Source: Oscillospiraceae bacterium (GTDB taxonomy: Bacteria; Bacillota; Clostridia; Oscillospirales; Ruminococcaceae). Taken from it: DNA of 64,000 nt. This document shows positions 51,724 through 61,012 of the stretch, piece after piece; within the stretch, counting starts at the first letter, position 1; the number at the start of each line of letters is the position of its first letter. A model generated the notes under the pieces. The model did no database searches. It saw only the letters and a list, made by a program, of their open reading frames with translations, and had not been told where the DNA came from. A program made the position numbers and the translations under genes. The stretch lies in contig JAFSIC010000023.1 of assembly GCA_017439985.1 (NCBI GenBank), positions 1-64,000 of the forward strand. The letters are read 5' to 3'.

Positions 51724-51915
51724 TTACTGCTCAATCTCACTATCGTAGCCAACCCAGACAAAACGCAGACCTGCTCCCAGTAAGAATGATGCCAACGCGA
51801 GGAGAAACACAAAGAGGAAAATATTGCTTTCGGCAAAAAGAATTGTAAGACCAACGACTAAAACAGCACAAAGAATCAAACTGATTCCCAAAAGCATTGT
51901 GCGGATAGATTCCAT
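51724..51915 (-). CDS. Small two-helix membrane protein (63 residues)
   Basis: A 63-residue protein from ATG 51915, eight bases after AAAGGAGG (an in-frame start at 51996 would lie inside mutL). Two membrane helices (about residues 7-28 and 31-52) and a short acidic tail. It sits between mutL and a similar small membrane protein of 56 residues, so the two may be functionally paired. Function unknown. Confidence 0.6.
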   Translation of the reverse strand: MESIRTMLLGISLILCAVLVVGLTILFAESNIFLFVFLLALASFLLGAGLRFVWVGYDSEIEQ

Positions 51916-51928
51916 ACAGTAGCCTCCT

Positions 51929-54019
51929 TTACTGAATTCGTCCGAACATTTTTTCGATTTCTCTGCGGGAAAGCAGTCGTGCGATCGGACGACCATGCGG
52001 GCAGTATTTTACATCTTCGTTATTACGAAGCATGGTAATGATCTGCTGCAGCTCCATGCCGCTGTTTTTATCGTGAGCTTTGACAGCGCTGCGGCAGGCA
52101 ATATTATGGAGTAAATCATCGATGATTTCCGGAGTCAGGTCATTGCGGTTCTGCAGCAATTTATGTGCTGTCTCCTCTACGATACTGCGGATGTCACTGT
52201 CAGGTAACGCCAACGGCACCTCACGCACCAACAAGTCGCCGCCGTCGAAGTTCTCCACTTCAAAACCGATCTGCTGGAAAGCATCCATGCGATCTGCAAC
52301 TGCGGCATAGTCCTCGCGGCTCAGATGTACCAAAACCGGAGCAAGCAAAATCTGGCGGTCCTTGGTCAAATCCAGTTTTTTCAACTGTTCAAAGAGCAAG
52401 CGCTCATGAGCAGCATGCTTGTCCACAAGGATCAGCTGATCATTGTTTTCCAAAAGAATGTAGGTTCCGAAAAGCTCACCAATGATGCGAGCGCTTTCAT
52501 ATGGGTCCTTTTCCTCATCAGCATAGCGCAGCACCTGAGTTTTTTCTGTTTCTTTCGTCTGTTTCACTTCGGGAGCAGCAACTCCGTTCATGCAGTCCGG
52601 AAGCTCCTCATCCCATACGGAAGCGCACTGCTCCAAATCTGTAATTGGAGTTTTTTTGTTAGAAGCTGTGATTTTTGGCTCAGAAACATAAGGAACCCCA
52701 TCATCATGCAGGGTCAGTGTTGTGGATGGGCGAGCACTCACTTTTGAATTGGAAACAGTTTTGTTCATATTCAACAAAATCTGGTCCAAAGTAGATTTTT
52801 GAGCTTTTGTATATGAATGTATATTTTCTGTATATTGCTTTTTAGGACTGTCCGTCACTGACGGAATTTCCTTTTGTACCGCGCTTTTTTCAGCTTTCTG
52901 TTCTTTCGCAATCAGATTACGATATTCTTCTGCGCTTACCCTCAGCGGTGCTTTCTTGTTCAAATCAGGGCTTTTACCGATGACCATCGGAGCTGGTTTC
53001 TCCTCTTCTTTATTGAGATTCAAGGAGTAGTCATACTGGCTTAACGCAGATTTTACACCGTAATAAATCACATCAAAAACAGATTTTTCATTGGCAAAAC
53101 GCACTTCGATTTTAGCAGGATGCACGTTGACATCCGTATCTCCAAACGGAGCCTGCAAATCGAGAACACAGCTTGGGAACTTACCCACCATGATGGAATG
53201 GCGGTATGCCTCTTCCAGCGCTGCCATCATGGTTTTGCTGCGAACAAATCGTCCGTTGATGAAAAAGTTCTGCATCGTTCGGTTGCTGCGGCTGTCCACA
53301 GGCTTGCAGGTGTAGCCGCTGACTTTCATGCCGAATGCCTCGTAATTTACAGGAATCATCGATGCTGCTGCTTCTCTGCCCAATACTGCGTGAATAGCAG
53401 ACAGCAGTTTTCCATCGCCCGGAGTATGCAGCTTCACTTGACCGTCACGGATGAACTTGAACGACACTTCCGGATGAGACAGTGCTGCTTTTTCCACAAC
53501 AACTGCAACGGAATTGGCTTCAGATACATCTTTTTTCAGGAATTTCATACGAGCCGGTGTGTTGTAGAACAAATCTCTGGCAATCAGAGTCGTACCCACC
53601 GGACAACCAACAGGGTATTGTTCCTGCTCTTCCCCGCCATGAATAACATACATGGTACCTTCTTCGGAGTCTACGGTACGAGTCAGCATTTCCACTCTGC
53701 TGACAGCAGCAATAGAAGCCATGGCCTCTCCGCGGAAACCGAGGGTTGCAATGGCATTCAAGTCCTCCTCGCTGCGAATCTTACTGGTAGCATGACGTTT
53801 GAATACCAGAGGGACGTCCTCAGCTGCAATACCGCAGCCGTTATCGCTAACGCGAATATATGTAATACCACCATGCTGAATTTCAACGGTAATCAGGTTT
53901 GCGCCGGCGTCCAGAGAGTTTTCTACCAGTTCTTTGATGACAGAGGACGGTCGCTCCACCACCTCGCCTGCTGCGATCAGCTCTGCGATCTGTTTATCCA
54001 AAACATGAATTTTTCCCAA
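51929..54019 (-). CDS. mutL: DNA mismatch repair protein MutL
   Basis: A 696-residue GHKL ATPase: ELVENSLDAGA, DNGCGI and TLGFRGEA motifs in the first 110 residues. The C-terminal dimerisation domain carries VDKHAAHERLLFE and the CPHGRP motif near the end (KYCPHGRPIARL), marks of the endonuclease-type MutL, along with ACRSAVKA. A Lys/Ser-rich linker of about 150 residues separates the domains. It follows mutS by 19 bases. Confidence 0.96.
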   Translation of the reverse strand: MGKIHVLDKQIAELIAAGEVVERPSSVIKELVENSLDAGANLITVEIQHGGITYIRVSDNGCGIAAEDVPLVFKRHATSKIRSEEDLNAIATLGFRGEAMASIAAVSRVEMLTRTVDSEEGTMYVIHGGEEQEQYPVGCPVGTTLIARDLFYNTPARMKFLKKDVSEANSVAVVVEKAALSHPEVSFKFIRDGQVKLHTPGDGKLLSAIHAVLGREAAASMIPVNYEAFGMKVSGYTCKPVDSRSNRTMQNFFINGRFVRSKTMMAALEEAYRHSIMVGKFPSCVLDLQAPFGDTDVNVHPAKIEVRFANEKSVFDVIYYGVKSALSQYDYSLNLNKEEEKPAPMVIGKSPDLNKKAPLRVSAEEYRNLIAKEQKAEKSAVQKEIPSVTDSPKKQYTENIHSYTKAQKSTLDQILLNMNKTVSNSKVSARPSTTLTLHDDGVPYVSEPKITASNKKTPITDLEQCASVWDEELPDCMNGVAAPEVKQTKETEKTQVLRYADEEKDPYESARIIGELFGTYILLENNDQLILVDKHAAHERLLFEQLKKLDLTKDRQILLAPVLVHLSREDYAAVADRMDAFQQIGFEVENFDGGDLLVREVPLALPDSDIRSIVEETAHKLLQNRNDLTPEIIDDLLHNIACRSAVKAHDKNSGMELQQIITMLRNNEDVKYCPHGRPIARLLSRREIEKMFGRIQ

Positions 54020-54038
54020 GAAACCGCCCTCCTTTGTT

Positions 54039-56645
54039 CTAAATCAATTCTTTTAACTCCGATAACAGAACCATCGCCTGAATCGGACTCATTGTATTCA
54101 AATCAACTTCCCTCAGTCTGCGCACGATCTCGCTGTCGTCAGACTGCACCAGCATCAGCTGATTCTCCTCAACTTCTGCCTTACGTTTTTTGCTTTCCTT
54201 GATTCCTGCCGCAACAGGATTTCCGTTTTCCATTTCCGCAAGAATTTCTTCTGCACGCTTGATAATGTCGTTGGAGATACCGGCCAGTTTGGAAACATAA
54301 ATACCATAGCTGTCATCGGTTCCGCCTCGTACGATGCGGCGCAGGAAAATAATATCGCTGCCCTTTTTCTTAACGGCAATGTTATAGTTTTTCATATTGC
54401 TGAACTGATCTTCCAGTTCAGTCAACTCATGATAGTGAGTCGCAAACAGCGTTTTCGCGCCCAGTTTGCGTTTATTGGCAATAAATTCGAGAATCGCGCG
54501 GGCAATACTCATACCGTCAAAGGTGGATGTGCCTCGACCAATCTCATCGAGAATCAGCAAACTTTTGCTGGTGGCATTTTTCAGAATATGAGCCACCTCG
54601 CTCATTTCCACCATGAAGGTGGACTGGCCGGAACTCAGGTCATCCGATGCACCGACACGGGTGAAAATGCCATCGACAATGCCGATCGTCGCACTTTTCG
54701 CAGGAACAAAACAACCGATCTGCGCCATCAGGACAATCAGTGCCGTCTGACGCATATAGGTGGATTTACCCGCCATGTTCGGACCGGTAATGATCGCAAT
54801 CTGATTTTCGCCATTATCCAGATGAGTATCATTGGAAACAAACATTCTGTCACCCATCATGCACTCAACAACGGGATGGCGTCCCTCTTGAATATCAATG
54901 GAGCTGGACAGATCCACCTGTGGATGGCAGTAATTGTTGCGGATGGATACTTCCGCAAAGGATGCGTAAACATCCAGTTTCGCAACTGCAGTTGCAGTCA
55001 TCTGCACACGTTCCACCTGAGCGGCGATCTTCATGCGCACTTCGTCGTACAGAGCTGTTTCCAAGCGAGTGATATTATCCTTTGCACTTAAAATCGTCTG
55101 TTCCAGTTCCTTGAGTTCCTGAGTAATATAGCGCTCACTGTTGGTCAGGGTCTGTTTGCGAATATAGTGATCCGGAACGAGAGGCAGATTGGATTTGCTG
55201 ACCTCCAGATAGTAGCCGAACACATTGTTAAAGCCAATTTTCAGATTCTTGATGCCGGTTTTCTCTTTTTCTTCTGCTTCGATGTGTGCAAGGATCGCCT
55301 TTGTATTGTGAACAATCTGATTGTACTCATCCAGCTGAGCATGGTAACCCTCCTTGATCATACCGCCATCACGAACAAGAGCCGGCGGATCATCAATGAT
55401 GGCATTTTGAATCAACTCGCAAAGATCTTCCAGACCGTCGATCTCACGATAAATTTCTTTCAAATAAACCGCTGAACAGTCTACAAGCAGTTGTTTCAAT
55501 GCAGGGAGCTTTTCAGCGGTAAACTGCAAAGATTTCAGCTCTCGCGGAGTCACATTTCCATAAACAATGCGGGTGATCAGACGCTCCAAATCAAAGATTC
55601 CGGAAAGGCTGTCTCTGATGTCAGACAGCAAAATACTGTTATTTACAAGCTCTGCAACCGCATTTAGACGTTTGTTGATGGCTGTTGCATCAATCAATGG
55701 TTTCTCAATGGTTGCACGCATTCTTCGTTTACCCATGGAAGTCTTGGTTTTATCCAGCACCCAAAGCAGTGTTCCTTTTTTCTCACCGCTGCGCAGAGTC
55801 TGTGTCAGTTCCAGGTTACGGCGTGCGATCAGATCCAGTGTCATATACTGGCTGTCTTCGTAAATATCAAGAGTTTTGATGCCATCCATGCCATGGCGCT
55901 GCGTTAAAGAAAGATAGTGCAGCAGACCACCCAATGCACGCACCAACAGCTGACGGGAAGCCAAACCAAGCTCCGTCAGACTCTTGTCAAACTGCTTCTG
56001 CAGTGCGTTTTTACTGATGACCTCATCATAACACTCATCGCCCAACAAGTCGATGGAGCTGTTCAGGCGGTCTCTCATAAAGGCACAGAGTTCTTTCTGA
56101 TCCAGAAAATCCGGATTGAAAATCACTTCTGCCGGAGAGAACTTCGCCAGCTCATTTTTCAGCTTAGTATCGCAGTCTTTTTTCAGTTCGGTACCGTGAA
56201 TCTCACCGGTGGATACATCGCAAAAAGCGACACCGTAGGCCCCTTCTTCCATGAAAATGGAACAGATGTAGTTATTGGATCCCTCGTCCAGCATATTGGT
56301 TTCCAGCACGGTACCCGGTGTGATCACGCGAGTCACTTCCCGCTTCACAATGCCGTTTGCTGCGGACGGGTCTTCCATCTGGTCACAGACTGCCACCTTA
56401 TAGCCTTTTTTGATCAGGCGAGCCACGTAGTTTTCGTAGCTGTGATACGGAACGCCGCACATCGGCGCACGCTCCTCCTGACCGCAAGCTCTGCCGGTCA
56501 GGGTCAGCTCAAGCTCCTTGGATACGAGAATCGCATCATCAAAAAACATCTCATAAAAGTCTCCCAGTCGGAAGAGCAGAATATGGTCTTTATGCTGCTG
56601 CTTGATATCCATATACTGCTGCATCATTGGAGATAATTCAGCCAT
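54039..56645 (-). CDS. mutS: DNA mismatch repair protein MutS
   Basis: An 868-residue protein. The mismatch-binding Phe-x-Glu is in LGDFYEMF near residues 28-35; the ATPase has GPNMAGKST near residues 622-630 and the signature STFMVEMSE, Walker B LLILDEIGRGTS, then FATHYHEL. Recognises mismatches and recruits MutL. A terminator-like hairpin separates it from the YlbF gene upstream. Confidence 0.97.
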   Translation of the reverse strand: MAELSPMMQQYMDIKQQHKDHILLFRLGDFYEMFFDDAILVSKELELTLTGRACGQEERAPMCGVPYHSYENYVARLIKKGYKVAVCDQMEDPSAANGIVKREVTRVITPGTVLETNMLDEGSNNYICSIFMEEGAYGVAFCDVSTGEIHGTELKKDCDTKLKNELAKFSPAEVIFNPDFLDQKELCAFMRDRLNSSIDLLGDECYDEVISKNALQKQFDKSLTELGLASRQLLVRALGGLLHYLSLTQRHGMDGIKTLDIYEDSQYMTLDLIARRNLELTQTLRSGEKKGTLLWVLDKTKTSMGKRRMRATIEKPLIDATAINKRLNAVAELVNNSILLSDIRDSLSGIFDLERLITRIVYGNVTPRELKSLQFTAEKLPALKQLLVDCSAVYLKEIYREIDGLEDLCELIQNAIIDDPPALVRDGGMIKEGYHAQLDEYNQIVHNTKAILAHIEAEEKEKTGIKNLKIGFNNVFGYYLEVSKSNLPLVPDHYIRKQTLTNSERYITQELKELEQTILSAKDNITRLETALYDEVRMKIAAQVERVQMTATAVAKLDVYASFAEVSIRNNYCHPQVDLSSSIDIQEGRHPVVECMMGDRMFVSNDTHLDNGENQIAIITGPNMAGKSTYMRQTALIVLMAQIGCFVPAKSATIGIVDGIFTRVGASDDLSSGQSTFMVEMSEVAHILKNATSKSLLILDEIGRGTSTFDGMSIARAILEFIANKRKLGAKTLFATHYHELTELEDQFSNMKNYNIAVKKKGSDIIFLRRIVRGGTDDSYGIYVSKLAGISNDIIKRAEEILAEMENGNPVAAGIKESKKRKAEVEENQLMLVQSDDSEIVRRLREVDLNTMSPIQAMVLLSELKELI

Positions 56646-56684
56646 AAGTACCGCCTTTCTGTGTTACACTGTGAAATCCGCATA

Positions 56685-56727
56685 TAAAAAGCAGGAAGGA
56701 GCCCGTTTCCGGTACCCCTTCCTGAAA
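56685..56727 (-). terminator. Terminator between the YlbF gene and mutS
   Basis: On the - strand CAGGAAGG and CCTTCCTG pair around a 20-base loop that itself can fold, then CTTTTTAT. Confidence 0.75.
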
Positions 56728-56735
56728 GTTACTGA

Positions 56736-57140
56736 TTAGTGGCAGCCGCCGCAGGAAGCGCAGTTGCCGCCGCAGCCTACCTGTTTCTCGATGAGCGCTG
56801 GGTCTTCGCCGTTTACGCTGCCCATGAGGATCTGGTTTACGAAGGATACTGCGTCATCCAGTTCCTGTTTTGCTGCATTGAATTCGATCATATGATCGTT
56901 GGTCATAACATCCTGATACAGGTCTTTCAGTTCTTTATCCAGCTGGGTCAGTTTATCAACATCGCGTTCTTCGCTGTTGATTGCCTGGCTCAGTTCAACA
57001 CGTTTCAGGTTGAATTTTTCGATCAGTTCCTGCAGGTTCTGATCAGCGTCGTTTGCTTCTCTTGCAGCAACCAGACGCAGGTAACGAGCATCTTTCTGGA
57101 TTTCTTTACCCAGTTCTCTTGCCATTTCGATGATATCCAT
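56736..57140 (-). CDS. YlbF/YmcA-family protein with Cys-rich tail
   Basis: A 134-residue helical protein (LGKEIQKDARYLRLVAAREAN opening) of the YlbF/YmcA family. The C-terminus ends CGGNCASCGGCH, four cysteines. In Bacillus the YlbF-YmcA-YaaT complex carries [4Fe-4S] clusters and directs RNase Y in mRNA maturation; the Cys tail fits cluster binding. ATG 57140 follows TTGGAGG. Own strong promoter at 57222-57250. Which of the YlbF/YmcA subgroups it belongs to cannot be told by eye. Confidence 0.85.
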   Translation of the reverse strand: MDIIEMARELGKEIQKDARYLRLVAAREANDADQNLQELIEKFNLKRVELSQAINSEERDVDKLTQLDKELKDLYQDVMTNDHMIEFNAAKQELDDAVSFVNQILMGSVNGEDPALIEKQVGCGGNCASCGGCH

Positions 57141-57221
57141 TGTAATAGCCTCCAATGTTAAAATATATCCGTTCCGGAACTCCGGAGCATTTGCATGATA
57201 GGACTTGTCAGTCCATTTGAT

Positions 57222-57250
57222 ATTATACCTATTTTCTCGCTATTCGTCAA
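57222..57250 (-). promoter_or_regulatory. Sigma-A promoter of the YlbF-type gene
   Basis: On the - strand TTGACG, 17 bases, TATAAT. A short palindrome, GGACTtgtcAGTCC (57201-57214), lies about eight bases downstream and could be an operator. Confidence 0.78.
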
Positions 57251-57273
57251 CTATTATTCCATAGTCGAACACT

Positions 57274-57741
57274 TTATTCTCCGTCATAATAATCCACATC
57301 ATCGTCCACATGATAGATTCGGTTGACGTCCTTGCCCCAGATACCGATTTTGCCAGAATCGGGGTAAACAGCCACATCTAAATCGTGAACAACATCCACA
57401 TCCAGATAGACCAGTTTTTCCGTATCGGAGGAATTGGTCAGCTTGTGTGCCCCTTTTTCGTTTGCCGGGAAAAAGAGCAAGTCCCCTGCTTTGACAGGAC
57501 GTTCTCCCTCCGGTGTTTTCAATACACCTGTACCGCTGATGATGTAGAACAGTTCCTCATTTTTATGATGATAGTGGTACGGGTATGCGGACTGTTTTGG
57601 CGGAATTTCATAAAGGCTTGCACCCATCTTTTCCGCTTCTCCCCAGCGAATGAAGTCACGGCGGATATGTTCATAGCCCTCATGTTTCTTTTTCTCTTTG
57701 CTTGGGAGATCTTCCACGTTACTGTGCTTAAAATCAAACAT
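57274..57741 (-). CDS. Cupin-domain protein
   Basis: A 155-residue single-domain cupin. The first metal motif is YHYHHKNEELFYIISG (near residues 55-70), the second lies near residues 85-100 (GDLLFFPANEKGAHKL). The acidic end (DDDVDYYDGE) is unusual. Substrate unknown; sugar or small-acid binding is common. It starts 11 bases after the glucokinase gene ends, so the two are probably co-transcribed. Confidence 0.85.
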   Translation of the reverse strand: MFDFKHSNVEDLPSKEKKKHEGYEHIRRDFIRWGEAEKMGASLYEIPPKQSAYPYHYHHKNEELFYIISGTGVLKTPEGERPVKAGDLLFFPANEKGAHKLTNSSDTEKLVYLDVDVVHDLDVAVYPDSGKIGIWGKDVNRIYHVDDDVDYYDGE

Positions 57742-57752
57742 GGCACAGTCTC

Positions 57753-58712
57753 CTATTGATTACCAAGCAGAGCCGCACCGATGATACCGGCATCGTTGCC
57801 CAGTTCAGCAGTTACGACCTTCGTTCTGCGATCTGCAAAACGAGCAAAAGCGTAGGTATTGATAAATTCATTGATTGGGTCAGTCAGCAGAGCACCTTCT
57901 TTGGACACGCCGCCGCCGATGCAGATGATTTCCGGCTGCAGGGCATTGACGATGCTGCAAATGCCTTCAGAAAGCGCCAGAACATATTCATCAACAACAG
58001 CTTTGCCTTCCGCATCTCCGGCTTTCATGGCTTGGAATGCAGTTCGTCCGCCGACGTTATTGATGTCCCCCTCACATAATTCCCACATCAGAGAATCTTT
58101 GTTGGCTTCCATGTGTTCTCTTGTTGTGCGTTTCAGGCCCGTTGCGGAGCCATAGGTTTCAAAGCAGCCTTTTCTGCCGCAGGTGCACTGTCTGCCGCCG
58201 GCTTTATACAGAGTATGACCGATCTCACCGGCTGCATAGCCGTAACCGGTATGGATCTTGCCGTCAATGATGATACCGGAACCAACACCGGTACCCAATG
58301 TGATGGCTACCATAGAAGTAGATCCTTTACCCGCACCGGCAACATATTCACCATAGGCTGCAGCATCTGCATCATTGGCAAGAAAAACGGGACGATTCAG
58401 TTTATCCTGAATGTAATCAGCGAGAGGGCAATGATCAAACGGCAGATTGCCTGCGAAAACGATCATTCTGCGCTCTGTGTCAACCATACCCGGAGAACCG
58501 ATACCAACACTGTCAATATCATTCCAATCGAGCCCGTACTGTTCCACTGCATCCTGACAGCATTTTACCATATCGTCCGCGATTTCCTGCCAGCTGCGTT
58601 CCATCGCATTGGTCTTGCACTTTGCAGTATGTACGATTTTCTGTTCCTCTTTATTTACGATACCGGCTACAATATTTGTGCCGCCAAGATCAATACCGAT
58701 ACAATATGCCAT
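57753..58712 (-). CDS. ROK-family glucokinase
   Basis: A 319-residue sugar kinase: GIDLGGTNIVAGIV phosphate loop at the N-terminus, GSPGMVD and ANDADAAAYGE sugar-binding region, and the ROK zinc site CTCGRKGCFETYGSATGL near residues 176-193. The lack of a DNA-binding domain points to a kinase rather than a repressor. Glucose is the likely substrate. Upstream lies the coiled-coil protein gene. Confidence 0.92.
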   Translation of the reverse strand: MAYCIGIDLGGTNIVAGIVNKEEQKIVHTAKCKTNAMERSWQEIADDMVKCCQDAVEQYGLDWNDIDSVGIGSPGMVDTERRMIVFAGNLPFDHCPLADYIQDKLNRPVFLANDADAAAYGEYVAGAGKGSTSMVAITLGTGVGSGIIIDGKIHTGYGYAAGEIGHTLYKAGGRQCTCGRKGCFETYGSATGLKRTTREHMEANKDSLMWELCEGDINNVGGRTAFQAMKAGDAEGKAVVDEYVLALSEGICSIVNALQPEIICIGGGVSKEGALLTDPINEFINTYAFARFADRRTKVVTAELGNDAGIIGAALLGNQ

Positions 58713-58739
58713 AACAATACATCCTTTCTCAAAGGCAAA

Positions 58740-59628
58740 TCAGGCTTCCTCGATATTATTAAGGGAATTCTGCACGGATTCCTTTACTTTCTGACGAAAG
58801 TCCTGCCATTGTTTGTTCCTGCTGTTATCGAAAAAAGTTTTTCTTCTGATTGTTCACTGCAGAAGCCTGTTCCAGAATCGCTTTCAGCGGATGCTCCGCT
58901 TTGATTTCTTCCACAGATTCTGCTGTAGGAGCTGCTTCCGTTTTAGGTTCCTCTGCAGGAGTCAGGCTTGCTTCTACCTGTCCAAACTGATCATTGAGCA
59001 GAGCGACGGAGCTGTTCATCTGCTCACGAATGGAGAAGAACTGCGCTTTCATGCTGTTCATTTGCTTCTGCAAACCGCTGAGATTGCTTTCTGCGTTGGC
59101 TACGATCTGGTCTGCTTCTTTCTGTGCATTGGCAGTGATGCTGTCTGCTTTTGCCTGAGCTTCTGCGATGATTTTCTCCGCATCCTGACGGGCAGACAGA
59201 ATCACGGTTCCGATAGAAGCAGCCGCTTCATCGTATTTCTTGCTCTTTGCTTCAATGCTTTCAGCCTGTTCGCGAATCAGACGGTTCTGCTCTCTCTGCA
59301 TGATCAGTTCATGCTCCTGCTCCTCATTTTTCTGAGCCAAAGTCTTCATCTCTGTTTTCAGATTCTCAATCAGCTCTTCCCTTGCCTGCAGCTGTTCAAG
59401 CAAAAGAGCCTGTTCGCTTTCTACCTTTTTCTGCAGTTCTGTCAAAGCTTGTTTCAATTCTGTGAGCTGATCGCTGAGCTCGTATTTTTCATTTTCCAGT
59501 TCTTCAGCCTGCTGCTGATACTCTTTTACGCTTGCAGCATATTTGCTGTTCATTTCATCAATATATTTCAAAACGGCGCTTTTTTCAAAGCCGTTCAGTG
59601 CGCTTTTGAAGATTACCTGTTTCTCCAT
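58740..59628 (-). CDS. Coiled-coil DivIVA-like protein, probably frameshifted near its end
   Basis: From ATG 59628 (MEKQVIFKSALNGFEKSAVLKYID) the protein runs 267 residues to a TAA at 58825. It is almost all coiled coil (residues about 30-200, many Glu/Gln/Lys) with an acidic Pro/Glu linker, like cytoskeletal DivIVA/GpsB-type proteins. In the region after its stop, removing one base from the six-A run at 58831-58836 opens 29 further codons (DNSRNKQWQDFRQKVKESVQ ... IEEA, stop at 58740-58742). That region has no other content, so the real gene likely ended there. See findings. Function unknown. Confidence 0.65.
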
Positions 59629-59716
59629 CCATGTTCCTTCTTTCTCATTTTTTGTGGAAAACTCGATGGTTTTCCACTTATTTTTCATTATACCATTCCA
59701 GCGCTTAAAAGGCAAA

Positions 59717-59747
59717 CAAAAAGACGGGACAAAGCCCGTCTTTTCTT
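59717..59747 (-). terminator. Terminator of the O-acetylation cassette
   Basis: AAAGACGGG-CTTTGT-CCCGTCTTTTT on the - strand, about 15 bases after the stop at 59762. Confidence 0.88.
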
Positions 59748-59761
59748 AAGAATTTTATTGC

Positions 59762-60997
59762 TTAGAATCGCAGTCTTGCAATATCCGTGTCGGTCAGGAA
59801 AGTGCTGAAGTTGTACATCACAAAGATGTCATCAAACTCGTTTTCCGCGAGGATCTGACTCATATTCATTGGTGTGGAACGCAGGTCCATGATCCAAATC
59901 TCATCGTAGTTATAAGTGAGATACGGAACCATTGAATTTGCATACGAGTCTTTGATCAGCAGCAGACGGGTCGGCTCTTCTTTTGGATCATTATTATGAC
60001 CGGTGACGATCTGAGTCAAACCATTGTTGCCCCATGTAAATGCTGCGTACTTATCACGAGTATCAAACTGGTCCAGCTGATACATTCCATCCACAGACAG
60101 CATCGGAATACCGTTCCACTCGGTAACCTCAGCCTGCTTCAGCATGTTTTCATCGTTGACATCGCCAGTGAATTGGAAGGTTTCCAAAGGTACATCGTAC
60201 CAAGTGATAATATCGGAATCCTGCCCTGGTTTTTTGCACTTGTTGTAATAGGTGCCATAGAAATCTTGGACATCATTCGCCTGCAGTTCATCCAAAGAAA
60301 TCGGTTCCAGACCTTTTTCGTTGCAATATTCCACATAAGCATAGTATGCACCCAGAGTAGTCCAATGGTGGTCTGTGCGGTAATAGATGTATTCATCCTG
60401 ATGCTCTTTCAAGGTTGGCAAGAAGTTGATAAAGGTCAAGTAGTCATCTTCCGTGAAGCTGTTGTAGATCTCCGGGATCATGCTCTCCTGATCCGGCAAA
60501 TCGGTGCCGAAGGGCAGTTTGTCCGTCATAACGGCATAAGAGTTCGGAGCGAGTGCAAAGGTCACCGGCAAATCGTACATCTGGAAGAACTCATTCATGA
60601 ATCGCCAGTTTCGTTCGATTTGCTTCATGTTGGCCACATTGGAGCCTGCAGAAGCATTCGGTTCCGGAATAATCTGCAGCTTTTCAAAGAGATAATCATC
60701 CTCACCGTAGATGATGTTATTATTCTCCAGCTTTCCGAGACCGATCTCGGTAACAGCTTTTAATGTGATCCACTGATCGCGCAGCGGGAACTGCTCATTG
60801 ATGTAGGTCTCATATTTTGTGCCGTAAGTCGAATCGAAGAATCCGGCAATGGTAAACTCCGGTTTCTGCTGGAGTTTTGTGTTCTCAAATTCAGAATACA
60901 GACGATCGGGCAAAATAAAATCCACGATCATAAATCCAAAGATCAGGAGTGCAAACAGCCAGATCAAAGGATATTTCAGTAATTCTTTTATTTTCAA
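59762..60997 (-). CDS. DHHW-family protein (AlgX/AlgJ-like)
   Basis: A 411-residue protein with one N-terminal membrane helix (about residues 10-28). The catalytic motif is RTDHHWTTLGAYYAY near residues 207-221 and a Ser-containing LLLIKDSYANSM near residues 348-359, as in SGNH-like O-acetyltransferases AlgX/AlgJ. It probably works with the MBOAT protein encoded 15 bases upstream to O-acetylate an extracellular polysaccharide or wall polymer. The target is not evident from the window. Confidence 0.88.
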   Translation of the reverse strand: MKIKELLKYPLIWLFALLIFGFMIVDFILPDRLYSEFENTKLQQKPEFTIAGFFDSTYGTKYETYINEQFPLRDQWITLKAVTEIGLGKLENNNIIYGEDDYLFEKLQIIPEPNASAGSNVANMKQIERNWRFMNEFFQMYDLPVTFALAPNSYAVMTDKLPFGTDLPDQESMIPEIYNSFTEDDYLTFINFLPTLKEHQDEYIYYRTDHHWTTLGAYYAYVEYCNEKGLEPISLDELQANDVQDFYGTYYNKCKKPGQDSDIITWYDVPLETFQFTGDVNDENMLKQAEVTEWNGIPMLSVDGMYQLDQFDTRDKYAAFTWGNNGLTQIVTGHNNDPKEEPTRLLLIKDSYANSMVPYLTYNYDEIWIMDLRSTPMNMSQILAENEFDDIFVMYNFSTFLTDTDIARLRF

Positions 60998-61012
60998 TGC
61001 TGTGCACCTCCT

